From Zymomonas sp. (lineage in GTDB: Bacteria; Pseudomonadota; Alphaproteobacteria; Sphingomonadales; Sphingomonadaceae): 13,420 nt of DNA. The position numbers and the translations under genes are program-made. Below are positions 7,052-13,420 of this stretch, in pieces. The notes below the pieces were generated by a model. That model saw nothing but the letters and a program-made list of their open reading frames with translations, was not told the DNA's origin and did not search any database. Location: the NCBI GenBank assembly GCA_027489105.1, contig JAIYAJ010000583.1, positions 1 to 13,420 of the forward strand, given 5' to 3'. Numbering within the stretch: position 1 is the stretch's first letter; each line of letters begins with the position of its first letter.

Positions 7052-9537
7052 TGCGGGCCTCCATGGCGATCGACGATGTCGAGTACGGTCGTGGCAAGGC
7101 GCGACAATGCGCGCCGCGACTTGACGATCACCGCATCGGCCAGCCGGCGCGTCTCCTCGTCGATTTCCTGTGCGGAATAGACGATGATCGGCAGCGGCCG
7201 CTTCCAGCGTTTGACGTCGGTCAGCAGCCGCTTGCCGGAGCCGTCGGGCAGGCCGAGATCGAGGACGATCGCGTCGGGCAGTCGCTCGGCCAGGATCTTG
7301 TCGGCGGACCGCAGGCTGGTCGCATTGAGCAACAGACCGCGCCCGGCCAGCGCCGCCGAGAACAGCTCGCGCGTATCGTCGTCGTCGTCGACGTGGAGGA
7401 TGACGGCCTTGCGGTGATCCGCCCGGCGGAGCGCGCGCTGGACGATCTGCACCATCGTGCGCGGATCGACCGGGCGTTGGAGCCAGCCGGCCAGCAGCCG
7501 GTCGCTCCCGTCGGTGGGTGGGGCGCGATCGCTCACGACGATGATCGGCGTCGGCTGCTTCGCCCGGTTCCGCGCGAGGCTGAAGCGGCGCACGGCGTCG
7601 ATACCCTCCACCTCGCCCATGGCGGGATTAACGATCACCGCCTCATAGGGCTGCGACCGCGCATGAGCGATCCCGTCGCGCACCGTCATCACGAGGTCGC
7701 TGGCATAGCCCTGGGCGTTGAGCATCGACTGGATCGAACGCCCATGCTCCGGTTCCTGCTCGCACACCAGCAGGCGCACGGCATTGTCGGAATCGGTCAG
7801 GCTCGCGGTGTCGCAGGGAATGCTGAAGGCGAAGATCGCACCGCCCTCGGCCCGATTTTCGAACGAGATGTCCCCGCCATGGCTGCGCACGATCTCCCGC
7901 GAGATGGCGAGGCCCAGTCCCGTGCCGCCCACCTTGCGGTTGGCGGGGCGATCGGCGCGGGCGAAGCGGTTGAAGATCGATCCGACGAATTCGGGGGCGA
8001 TGCCCGGCCCATTGTCGGTCACCTGGACGACATGATCCTCCTCGCCGGGGAAAAGTTCGAACCGGATGGCTGAGCCCTCGGGCGAGAATTTCAGCGCGTT
8101 GGAAAGGAGGTTTCCGGCCACCTGCACCAGCCGGTCCTGGTCGGCGCAGGCCATCACCGGGTGCGGCGGGATGGCGCAGTCGATCGTGACCGACTTGCGC
8201 TGGGCGAGCCCCTGCATCGTCTCGACCGCCTTCTGCATGACGTCGCGCAGGTCGACGACCGCATAGTCGAACGCCATCCGTCCTTTGCGGATCTGGTCTA
8301 TGTCGAGGATATCGTTGATCAGGCGGATCAGCCGCTGACTATTGGTCTCGGCGATCTGCGCCAGGCGCTGCGCATCTTCGGGCAGGGCGCCGGCCGCTCC
8401 GCTGCGCAACAGGCCCAATGAGCCGACGATTGACGTGAGCGGAGTACGCAGTTCGTGGCTGACGGTCGAGATGAAGTCGTCCTTGAGCTGGTCGACCTCC
8501 TTGCGGCTCGTCGCGTCGCGCAGCGCGGCGACGATGTGGACCCCGTCCGGCAGTTCCATCGTCCCGAGCACGACGTCGAGGGCGATCGCCTCGCCGGCGC
8601 TCGTCCGTCCGGTGACATCTATCAGCTCGGTCTTTGTCAGCCGTCCATCGCGCATCCCCAGCCGTGACAGGAAGGAGCCTTCGCCGGGAGCGATATCGAT
8701 CAGCGTGGCGATGTCCCGGCGCAGCAATTCGGCCGCATTGTAGAGGAACATGCGTTCGGCTGCGGGATTGATCGTTTCGATGCTGCCGCTGGGGTTGATC
8801 AGGATGATCGCGTCGGTGGCGCTTTCGAAGATCGCCCGCTGGCGCGCGGCAATGTCGGCGCGCTCGCGGTAGAGCAGGTGGCGCATCCGCCGGTCCCGCC
8901 CGATCCACACACCGACGCTGGCGGCGAGCAGGGCGCTGATCAGGATCGATGCGAAAACCTGCACGCGAATTTCGTCATAGCGACGTTCCTCGCTGGCCAT
9001 TTCCTGCGCCAGGTTCGCGGTTGTCCGCCGCGTCATCGTGTCGACGAGGCTGCGAATCCGGTCCATCAACAGCCTGCCTTCGCCAGTGCGGAGCGCCTGG
9101 GTGGCGGCGGACAAACCCGAGCTGTCGCGCAACGCGATCAATCGTTGCAGTTCATCGAGCTTCGCCGCGCTCAACTGGGCCAGAGTGGTCAGGTCTTCGG
9201 CGTCGCGGGACGAACGGGTCAGCCGGCGGACCTCCTCGATCTGGCGCGGCAACTGCGTTCGCGCGTCGAGATAGGGCTGCAGGAAGGCGCGATCACCGCT
9301 GATCAGATAGCCGCGCTGCCCGGTTTCGGCATCCTTGAGCAGCGACAGCAGCTCGGTCAGCTCGCGCTGATGCGACTGCGCGTCATAGATGGCCAAGCGC
9401 GTGTGAATGTCGTGACGTGCTTCCTGCTCTACCCACAGGCTGAACCCTGCGAGGGTCAGCGGCGCTATCGCCGCAACCAGCGCGATCGACAGCCAGCTGG
9501 GCTTGAGGTCGGAACGGCGCGCCTTGGTCCGCGTCAT
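7048..9537 (-). CDS. CHASE3-PAS hybrid sensor histidine kinase with two C-terminal receiver modules
   Basis: This is an inner-membrane sensor kinase of 829 residues. In order it has a membrane helix (about 15-35), a periplasmic CHASE3 domain (about 38-185, with the family's ETGQRGYLISGD segment), a second helix (about 192-212), a PAS domain (about 231-345), and HisKA with the phosphorylated His361 (STVSHELRTPL). HATPase_c follows, with N-box LLSNALKFSPEG, G1 DNGPGIAPEF and G2 GGTGLGLAI (about 460-575). Two receiver modules end the protein. The first (about 587-700) is degenerate: LLVCEQE replaces the acidic pair, Asn637 stands at the phospho-acceptor place, and Arg replaces the switch Lys (LQRPVD). 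The second (about 708-815) has an acidic run after HV, acceptor Asp760 (IVLDLGLPDGSG) and a Lys (VIVKSRR). The start ATG overlaps the stop of the upstream regulator gene (ATGA) with no good Shine-Dalgarno, so translation is probably coupled. The signal sensed is unknown. Confidence 0.95.
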   Translation of the reverse strand: MTRTKARRSDLKPSWLSIALVAAIAPLTLAGFSLWVEQEARHDIHTRLAIYDAQSHQRELTELLSLLKDAETGQRGYLISGDRAFLQPYLDARTQLPRQIEEVRRLTRSSRDAEDLTTLAQLSAAKLDELQRLIALRDSSGLSAATQALRTGEGRLLMDRIRSLVDTMTRRTTANLAQEMASEERRYDEIRVQVFASILISALLAASVGVWIGRDRRMRHLLYRERADIAARQRAIFESATDAIILINPSGSIETINPAAERMFLYNAAELLRRDIATLIDIAPGEGSFLSRLGMRDGRLTKTELIDVTGRTSAGEAIALDVVLGTMELPDGVHIVAALRDATSRKEVDQLKDDFISTVSHELRTPLTSIVGSLGLLRSGAAGALPEDAQRLAQIAETNSQRLIRLINDILDIDQIRKGRMAFDYAVVDLRDVMQKAVETMQGLAQRKSVTIDCAIPPHPVMACADQDRLVQVAGNLLSNALKFSPEGSAIRFELFPGEEDHVVQVTDNGPGIAPEFVGSIFNRFARADRPANRKVGGTGLGLAISREIVRSHGGDISFENRAEGGAIFAFSIPCDTASLTDSDNAVRLLVCEQEPEHGRSIQSMLNAQGYASDLVMTVRDGIAHARSQPYEAVIVNPAMGEVEGIDAVRRFSLARNRAKQPTPIIVVSDRAPPTDGSDRLLAGWLQRPVDPRTMVQIVQRALRRADHRKAVILHVDDDDDTRELFSAALAGRGLLLNATSLRSADKILAERLPDAIVLDLGLPDGSGKRLLTDVKRWKRPLPIIVYSAQEIDEETRRLADAVIVKSRRALSRLATTVLDIVDRHGGPQ
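7058..7062 (-). promoter_or_regulatory. Strong Shine-Dalgarno of the CheY-like gene
   Basis: The minus strand reads GGAGG, 6 bases ahead of the ATG, inside the last codons of the kinase gene. It is the strongest ribosome binding site in this operon and suggests that the CheY-like protein is made in excess of the kinase. Confidence 0.7.
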
Positions 9538-10163
9538 TCAGGCTGCAGCAGCGGCCGCATCGCCAGGATCGCCTGGGTCCGGTTGGTAACCCCCAATTTG
9601 CGGAAAATGGCTGACAGATGGGCCTTGATCGTGGCCTCGGACACACCGAGATCGCCGGCGATCTGCTTGTTCAGATCGCCGCTCGCGAGCGCCAGCAGCA
9701 CTCGGCGCTGCGCGCCCGAGAGTGATTCGAACCGCTTGCGGAGATCGTCGACGCCGGGTTCCACGGGGCTGCTCTGCGGGAAGACGCGGCCGCCGTTCAG
9801 GATCATCTCGATCGAAGCGAGCGTACGTTCGAGCGGCAGCCGCTTCGACAGGAAGGCCGAAGCGCCCACCGCCTGCGCGGTCGACACCATCTGTTCGCCG
9901 TCGTGTGAGGAGATGATCGCGATCGGCGTGCGTTCGAGCAGATGCTGCAGCCGGAAGAAGCCCCCGAAGCCGTTGGAATCCGGCAGTTCATAGTCGAGGA
10001 TCAGCAGCCGGTAATGGCCGTTACGCTGGATCAGCTCCTCGGCTTCCGCGATCGAGCCGGCCGTATCGACGACCATCCCCGCATGCCGTGCGCTCATAGA
10101 AAGCTGGATGGCTTCCCGGATGAGCGGATGATCGTCCGCCACCAAAATCCGCCCGTTAAGCAC
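9534..10163 (-). CDS. NarL/FixJ-family response regulator (receiver plus LuxR-type HTH)
   Basis: This is a DNA-binding response regulator. Counting from the GTG start, the receiver has Asp10/Asp11 (ILVADDHP), phospho-acceptor Asp57 (LILDYELPDSNG), switch Ser85 or Ser86 (IAIISSHDG) and Lys107 (FLSKR, with Arg where Pro is usual). The LuxR-type helix-turn-helix spans about 147-202 (LSGAQRRVLLALASGDLNKQIA and VSEATIKAHLSAIFRKLGV). I chose the GTG at 10163 because it gives 209 residues, the usual length, and puts the first strand at the N-terminus. The reading frame stays open to an ATG at 10304, but those 47 extra residues match nothing in a receiver and would consume nearly the whole intergenic region. 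The Shine-Dalgarno before the GTG is weak (GGGGA, 6 bases). It is the first gene of the operon, overlaps the kinase gene by 4 bases, and is divergent from the HPt gene. Confidence 0.92.
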   Translation of the reverse strand: MLNGRILVADDHPLIREAIQLSMSARHAGMVVDTAGSIAEAEELIQRNGHYRLLILDYELPDSNGFGGFFRLQHLLERTPIAIISSHDGEQMVSTAQAVGASAFLSKRLPLERTLASIEMILNGGRVFPQSSPVEPGVDDLRKRFESLSGAQRRVLLALASGDLNKQIAGDLGVSEATIKAHLSAIFRKLGVTNRTQAILAMRPLLQPE

Positions 10164-10212
10164 CGTCAGTCCCCGATACGCAAAACCGCCGAACAAGGAG
10201 CCGGCGATCCAC
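10156..10212 (-). other. Possible 18-codon leader ORF overlapping the start of the NarL-type regulator
   Basis: A GTG at 10212 has the best Shine-Dalgarno of the region (minus-strand GGGGAGG, 9 bases upstream). It opens a short frame encoding MDRRLLVRRFCVSGTDGA, which ends in TAA at 10158-10156. This stop lies just inside the regulator gene, whose GTG is at 10163. Such an arrangement can couple translation by stop-and-restart. No homologue is known to me, and a short frame like this can occur by chance. Confidence 0.25.
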
Positions 10213-10231
10213 TCCCTTGCGCCTCCCCTCT

Positions 10232-10264
10232 CAGCTTGAACGAAGCTGGAGAAAAGCTTGTAAG
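10232..10264 (+). promoter_or_regulatory. Tentative promoter of the HPt gene with an overlapping inverted repeat
   Basis: TTGAAC (10236-10241), a 17-base spacer and TGTAAG (10259-10264) form a plausible promoter ending 46 bases ahead of the HPt gene's GTG start. An inverted repeat, CAGCTT gaacg AAGCTG (10232-10248), covers the -35 box, and a further AAGCTT lies at 10254-10259. Repeats at this place in a divergent gap could be binding sites for the NarL-type regulator next door. For the opposite direction, a minus-strand TATACT (10275-10270) resembles a -10 box but lacks a good -35. The gap (10164-10310) holds nothing else I recognise. Confidence 0.3.
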
Positions 10265-10310
10265 ACTTTAGTATAACCATCAACGCCATGGGGGAAGAAG
10301 GCATTTTTAG

Positions 10311-10928
10311 GTGATTCTCCTAATCGACCGTGAAGCGCTCTTCGCGCCGCTTCTGTCTGCCTGCCTCGGTAATTCACCGTCGATCTTGCGAACGATTGCG
10401 GAAACCGATTCCGACGATTGGGAGCTATGCCAGGTGCCAGCCGTGCTGGTCGTCGGGCGGATCGAGGATGGCTGGAGAAAGGCGCTCGACGCGGCGGCGG
10501 CGACCGGAAGCAGGGTGGTGCGAATCGCGCGCGATGCAGCGGACCTGTCCACCGATGATGGGCGGGCCTTTCCCGTCATCGGTCCGGCAATCGATCTCGC
10601 CTCGCTACGCGGCATTCTGCCACCCGAATTGGCCTCACAACTGCGCGCCGACGACGGCAGTGCGATAGATCGTCTCTGCGTGCTGCTCGGCAAGGAGATG
10701 GCAGCCGACATGGTCGTCCGCTTCCATATGGGGCTGGCTGAGGGCGTCGCGGCGATCGAGGGCGGAGCGGATATGGCGCCGATCGGCCATCGGCTGGGCG
10801 GCATGGCGGGAATGCTGGGCCTGCCGCTGCTGTCGGCGGCCTGGCTGGGGCTGCAGCGCGACGCGCGGCTCTGGCCTGCGGCGCGCGCGATCACGGTGGA
10901 GGCGCTCCGCGAGGCGGGCGCCACCTAG
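10311..10928 (+). CDS. HPt phosphotransfer protein with a receiver-like N-terminal domain
   Basis: The C-terminal half (about 115-203) is helical and carries the histidine phosphotransfer signature at His160 (PIGHRLGGMAGMLGLPLL), with the family's H-x-L-x-G-x-A-x-x-x-G spacing. It is predicted to accept a phosphoryl group from a receiver and hand it to another in the cytoplasm. The N-terminal part (to about 110) has the alternating strand/helix pattern of a receiver: MILLIDREALF, PAVLVVGR, GSRVVRIARDA and VIGPAIDLASLRGIL, the last like the 'KPID..L' end of receivers. It lacks a phospho-acceptor Asp at the third strand and the switch Lys, so it is probably a docking module. The GTG start is preceded by GAAGG. 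It is divergent from, and surely works with, the neighbouring kinase operon. The HPt call is fairly sure; the receiver-like fold is an inference. Confidence 0.8.
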   Translation: MILLIDREALFAPLLSACLGNSPSILRTIAETDSDDWELCQVPAVLVVGRIEDGWRKALDAAAATGSRVVRIARDAADLSTDDGRAFPVIGPAIDLASLRGILPPELASQLRADDGSAIDRLCVLLGKEMAADMVVRFHMGLAEGVAAIEGGADMAPIGHRLGGMAGMLGLPLLSAAWLGLQRDARLWPAARAITVEALREAGAT

Positions 10929-10999
10929 GCCGGGCTTGACCGACGCCGCCGTCGAGGCCAAGCGGCGGGCGCGCCACGTCGTTTCGCTGGGAAGCCCTG

Positions 11000-11854
11000 A
11001 TGTCCGAGACCTATATCCTGACCCTGTCCTGCGTCGATCATCCCGGCATCGTCGCCGCCGTCTCGACCTCGCTAGCCCGCCACGGCGCCAACATCATCGA
11101 GGCGCAACAGTTCGACGACCTGATGACCGGCCGCTTCTTCATGCGAGTCGAGTTCGCACTGGTCGGGGGCGCCGATCTGGCTCAGGTCGAAGCGGGCTTC
11201 GCATCGGTCGGCGCCGATCATGGCCTGGACTATCGTTTTCGCGCTTCTTCCGCGCGCAAGCGCGTACTGCTGCTGGTGAGCAAGTTCGACCATTGCCTGG
11301 CTGATCTTCTCTATCGCTGGAAGATCGGCGAGTTGGAGATGGAGCCGGTCGGAATCATCTCGAACCACCCGCGCGAGACCTATGCCCATCTCGATTTCGG
11401 GACGATCCCCTTCCATCATCTGCCGGTCGCGAAGGATGCCAAGCCGCAGCAGGAAGCGCGGATCAAGGCGATCGTCGAGGAGACCGGCGCCGACCTGGTG
11501 GTGCTGGCGCGCTACATGCAGATATTGAGCGACGACCTCGCGTCCTTCCTGGCGGGACGCTGTATCAACATCCACCACAGCTTCCTGCCCGGCTTCAAGG
11601 GCGCCAAGCCTTATCATCAGGCGCATGCGCGCGGGGTGAAGCTGATCGGCGCGACCGCCCATTATGTCACCGCCGACCTCGACGAGGGACCGATCATCGA
11701 TCAGGATACCGAGCGCGTCAGCCACCGCGACACGCCCGACGACCTCGTCCGCAAGGGGCGCGACATCGAGCGGCGAGTGCTGGCCAGCGCGGTCCGCGCT
11801 TTCCTCGAGGACCGGGTGCTGATGAACGGGGCGACGACCGTCGTCTTTTCCTGA
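11000..11854 (+). CDS. purU: Formyltetrahydrofolate deformylase
   Basis: PurU hydrolyses 10-formyltetrahydrofolate to tetrahydrofolate and formate, balancing one-carbon pools and supplying formate for purine synthesis; it is cytoplasmic. The 284 residues match the usual 280-290. An N-terminal ACT domain (about 4-80, [17 protein letters not shown]) is followed by a formyltransferase-fold domain (from about 88, [19 protein letters not shown]). The catalytic residues are present at the spacing seen in PurN (N106, H108, D144): Asn190 and His192 in [19 protein letters not shown], and Asp228 in [13 protein letters not shown]. The ATG has GGGAAG a few bases upstream. It lies 71 bases downstream of the HPt gene on the same strand and could share its transcript, although the functions are unrelated. 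It converges on the peptidase gene with 18 bases between stop codons. Confidence 0.97.
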   Translation: MSETYILTLSCVDHPGIVAAVSTSLARHGANIIEAQQFDDLMTGRFFMRVEFALVGGADLAQVEAGFASVGADHGLDYRFRASSARKRVLLLVSKFDHCLADLLYRWKIGELEMEPVGIISNHPRETYAHLDFGTIPFHHLPVAKDAKPQQEARIKAIVEETGADLVVLARYMQILSDDLASFLAGRCINIHHSFLPGFKGAKPYHQAHARGVKLIGATAHYVTADLDEGPIIDQDTERVSHRDTPDDLVRKGRDIERRVLASAVRAFLEDRVLMNGATTVVFS

Positions 11855-11872
11855 CGGCCGTCGCCCGATCGT

Positions 11873-13420
11873 TCAGCGGAAGGCGGCCAGGATTTCCGCC
11901 CCGCGCTTGCCGCGCAATATGCCGCAGCTGCGGATCTGCTCGACCGTGCGGTCGAGGCTGAGCGCCCCGCGCTGGTGCTTTTCGACCTGCGGACGGAAGT
12001 CCTTCTCGACTTTCCCTGCCTGGTCGACCGAGCAATAGCGGATCGGCAGGCTGGGCAGGCGCCCGGCCGCAAACAGCCCGGCATTCTTGACCAGATCGTC
12101 ATAATGGGCGGTCACATAAGCATAGCTCATCTCGACCGTCTCGGGCTCCAACGCCAGATATTGCAGGATCGACAGACGGTCGGGGTTGCGCAGCCGCTCG
12201 TCGTCCAGCTTGCCGAGCAGCCAGCGGCCCGTTTCCGCCCTGCCGGTTGAGGCCAGCGCACCGATCGCGCTGTCTCGGAACAGCGTGTCGTCGGTCTTGG
12301 CCGCCCGCTCGAACAGGGCTTCCGCTGCCGGCAGCCCACCCTTGGCGAGATAGGCGCCCAACGCCGCGCCCAGATAGGACTGGTCGAGCGCCTTGGCATC
12401 GCCCGCCATCCAATCGGTCGCGGCCTTGGCGAGGCGCGTCTGGAGCGCCGGATCCTCTGCCTCGCCCGCAAGCAGCCCCACCAGATCCGAGCGCAGCTTC
12501 TGCAGATCGCCATCGTCGCCGGCATGGGCGCCGGTCGCCGGGTCGAAGCCGATCGCTGCCAGCCTGGGGCCATAGACGGCGGCCAGAAAGCGGCGATAGC
12601 CGGGCAGCGCGTCGCCCGCGATCATGCCGCGCTGGCGCAGACCGGCGAGCCGCAGGCCGCCGTCGACCGCCGCCACCGAATAGCCATTGGCCGCCATCGC
12701 CCGCGCCGCGTCGAGCAGCAGCGAAGGTGGCAGCTCGCCCGCCCGGAAGCCGGCCCACAGGCTGTCGGTCAGCGCCAGCGCCTCGCCCGGCGGCAGCGTG
12801 CCTGCGCCTGCGATCATCGTCTTCCATTCGGCCTCCGGCAGCGAGAAGCGGTAATAGCCGGTGCCGCCCGCATTGGGGATGATCATCCCCGACCCGGTGA
12901 TAGGCACCAACGCCGAGGGTTTGTCGAGCAGCGAGCATTGCCGCGTCTCGCCGACGCGCACGCACAGCGGGATGATCCAGCTCTGCGCCGGAAGCTCGGT
13001 GCCGAGCAGCGCATAGCGCTTCTGGCTGACCGCGAGGCCGCCGCTCGTGCGCTCGACGCGGACGACGGGCACGCCCTGCTGGTCGACGAAGCTCTTGAGC
13101 GAGGCGAGCACGCGCGGGTCATGCGCGGCATCGGCGAGCGAACCGAAGAACTGGTCGGTGTTCGCCGTGCCATAGGCATAGCGCTTCAGGTGGAGGCGCA
13201 CGCCGTCGCGGAATTTCTCGTCGCCGAGATAGGCGGCGATCATCGCCACGACCTGCCCGCCCTTGCCATAGGTGACCTGGTCGAAGGCGCTGTCGATGTC
13301 GCCATTGGTCGGGATCGGCTGGTGGATCGGGCGGCCTGCCTTCAGCGCGTCGGTGTTCATCGCCGCGAACGCCTCGTCGATCGCGCCCGCGCCGATCTTC
13401 AGGTCGGGGCGCCATTCGTC
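11873..13420 (-). CDS. M1-family metallopeptidase (aminopeptidase N-like), C-terminal part (5' end outside window)
   Basis: M1 zinc aminopeptidases remove N-terminal residues from peptides. The visible part, 515 residues open to the window edge, begins inside the catalytic domain. It shows the DSAFDQVTYGKGGQVVAMI segment, whose Tyr (codon 13270-13268) corresponds to the conserved M1 Tyr that steadies the reaction intermediate, followed by YLGDEKFRDGVRLHLKRYAYG and the GTANTDQFFGSL helix. The small beta domain with QQGVPVVRVER follows, then a long helical C-terminal domain of the ERAP1_C kind to the end (RSCGILRGKRGAEILAAFR). The zinc motif HExxH and any signal peptide lie upstream, outside the window, so activity and location (many sphingomonad M1 enzymes are exported) cannot be judged. 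An ATG at 13360 is internal and should not be taken as the start. Confidence 0.92.
   Translation of the reverse strand, partial: DEWRPDLKIGAGAIDEAFAAMNTDALKAGRPIHQPIPTNGDIDSAFDQVTYGKGGQVVAMIAAYLGDEKFRDGVRLHLKRYAYGTANTDQFFGSLADAAHDPRVLASLKSFVDQQGVPVVRVERTSGGLAVSQKRYALLGTELPAQSWIIPLCVRVGETRQCSLLDKPSALVPITGSGMIIPNAGGTGYYRFSLPEAEWKTMIAGAGTLPPGEALALTDSLWAGFRAGELPPSLLLDAARAMAANGYSVAAVDGGLRLAGLRQRGMIAGDALPGYRRFLAAVYGPRLAAIGFDPATGAHAGDDGDLQKLRSDLVGLLAGEAEDPALQTRLAKAATDWMAGDAKALDQSYLGAALGAYLAKGGLPAAEALFERAAKTDDTLFRDSAIGALASTGRAETGRWLLGKLDDERLRNPDRLSILQYLALEPETVEMSYAYVTAHYDDLVKNAGLFAAGRLPSLPIRYCSVDQAGKVEKDFRPQVEKHQRGALSLDRTVEQIRSCGILRGKRGAEILAAFR

Noticed and set aside
7380..7395. GTC/GAC triplet repeat
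   Set aside because: It encodes the run of Asp residues at the acidic pocket of the kinase's second receiver, so it is explained by coding.
9510..9515. GGAAC resembling the -35 of EcfG (general stress sigma) promoters
   Set aside because: It lies within the kinase coding region, with no matching GTT box that I could place ahead of a gene start. I found no GGAAC in the gdh or HPt upstream gaps.
10307..10924. A 205-codon frame on the minus strand opposite the HPt gene
   Set aside because: It is Ser/Ala/Arg-rich mirror composition. The plus-strand frame has the HPt motif and a fitting ribosome binding site.
10944..10967. Inverted repeat CGCCGC/GCGGCG between the HPt gene and purU
   Set aside because: The loop is 12 bases with no T-tract. 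Such short GC repeats are common by chance here, so I do not call a terminator.
11833..11862. Small hairpin with TTTT (11833-11849) and palindrome GACGGCCGTC (11853-11862) at the convergent purU/peptidase junction
   Set aside because: The hairpin lies within the last codons of purU with a 5-bp stem, and the palindrome has no loop. They might help end transcription but are too weak to call.

Overview
The window looks like a chromosomal stretch from a high-GC alphaproteobacterium, most likely a sphingomonad (Sphingomonas, Sphingobium, Sphingopyxis or a relative). The reasons are the strong G/C bias at third codon positions, the very large bacterial NAD-type glutamate dehydrogenase, and the CHASE3/PAS hybrid kinase and ferredoxin-reductase-like flavoprotein types. 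This assignment comes from protein style, not from a search. Nine protein genes fill almost all of the sequence. I saw no tRNA, rRNA, insertion sequence, CRISPR array or phage gene, and no gene-free gap exceeds about 200 bases.

Layout. (1) Positions 2-667, plus strand: the 3' part of a luciferase-like (LLM class) flavin- or F420-dependent oxidoreductase, cut by the window edge. It converges on (2) a minus-strand, membrane-anchored NAD(P)H/FAD reductase-like protein without a flavodoxin domain (702-1757). Upstream of that lies (3) a 1552-residue NAD-dependent glutamate dehydrogenase (1807-6465, minus). (4) A three-gene signalling operon follows, also on minus and transcribed toward gdh: a NarL/FixJ-type response regulator (9534-10163), a CHASE3-PAS hybrid histidine kinase with two C-terminal receiver modules (7048-9537), and a CheY-like single-domain regulator (6668-7051). 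Both junctions are ATGA overlaps. (5) Divergent from this operon, across a 147-base gap, is a plus-strand gene for a receiver-like plus HPt phosphotransfer protein (10311-10928). (6) purU, formyltetrahydrofolate deformylase (11000-11854, plus), converges on (7) the C-terminal part of an M1-family metallopeptidase (11873-13420, minus), cut by the right edge.

How the genes may work together. Genes 4 and 5 carry all the parts of a multistep phosphorelay: sensor/kinase, hybrid receivers, HPt, DNA-binding output regulator and diffusible CheY-like regulator. The kinase's first receiver has lost its phospho-acceptor Asp (Asn637) and its switch Lys, while its second receiver (Asp760) looks intact. 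The likely path is His361 to Asp760 to HPt His160 to Asp57 of the NarL-type regulator and/or Asp58 of the CheY-like regulator. The kinase operon is followed on the same strand by gdh, so nitrogen or glutamate metabolism is a possible but unproven target. The other genes are ordinary metabolic or proteolytic genes. The best candidate for something little described is this compact phosphorelay with its receiver-like/HPt partner and pseudo-receiver. All individual protein families here are known.
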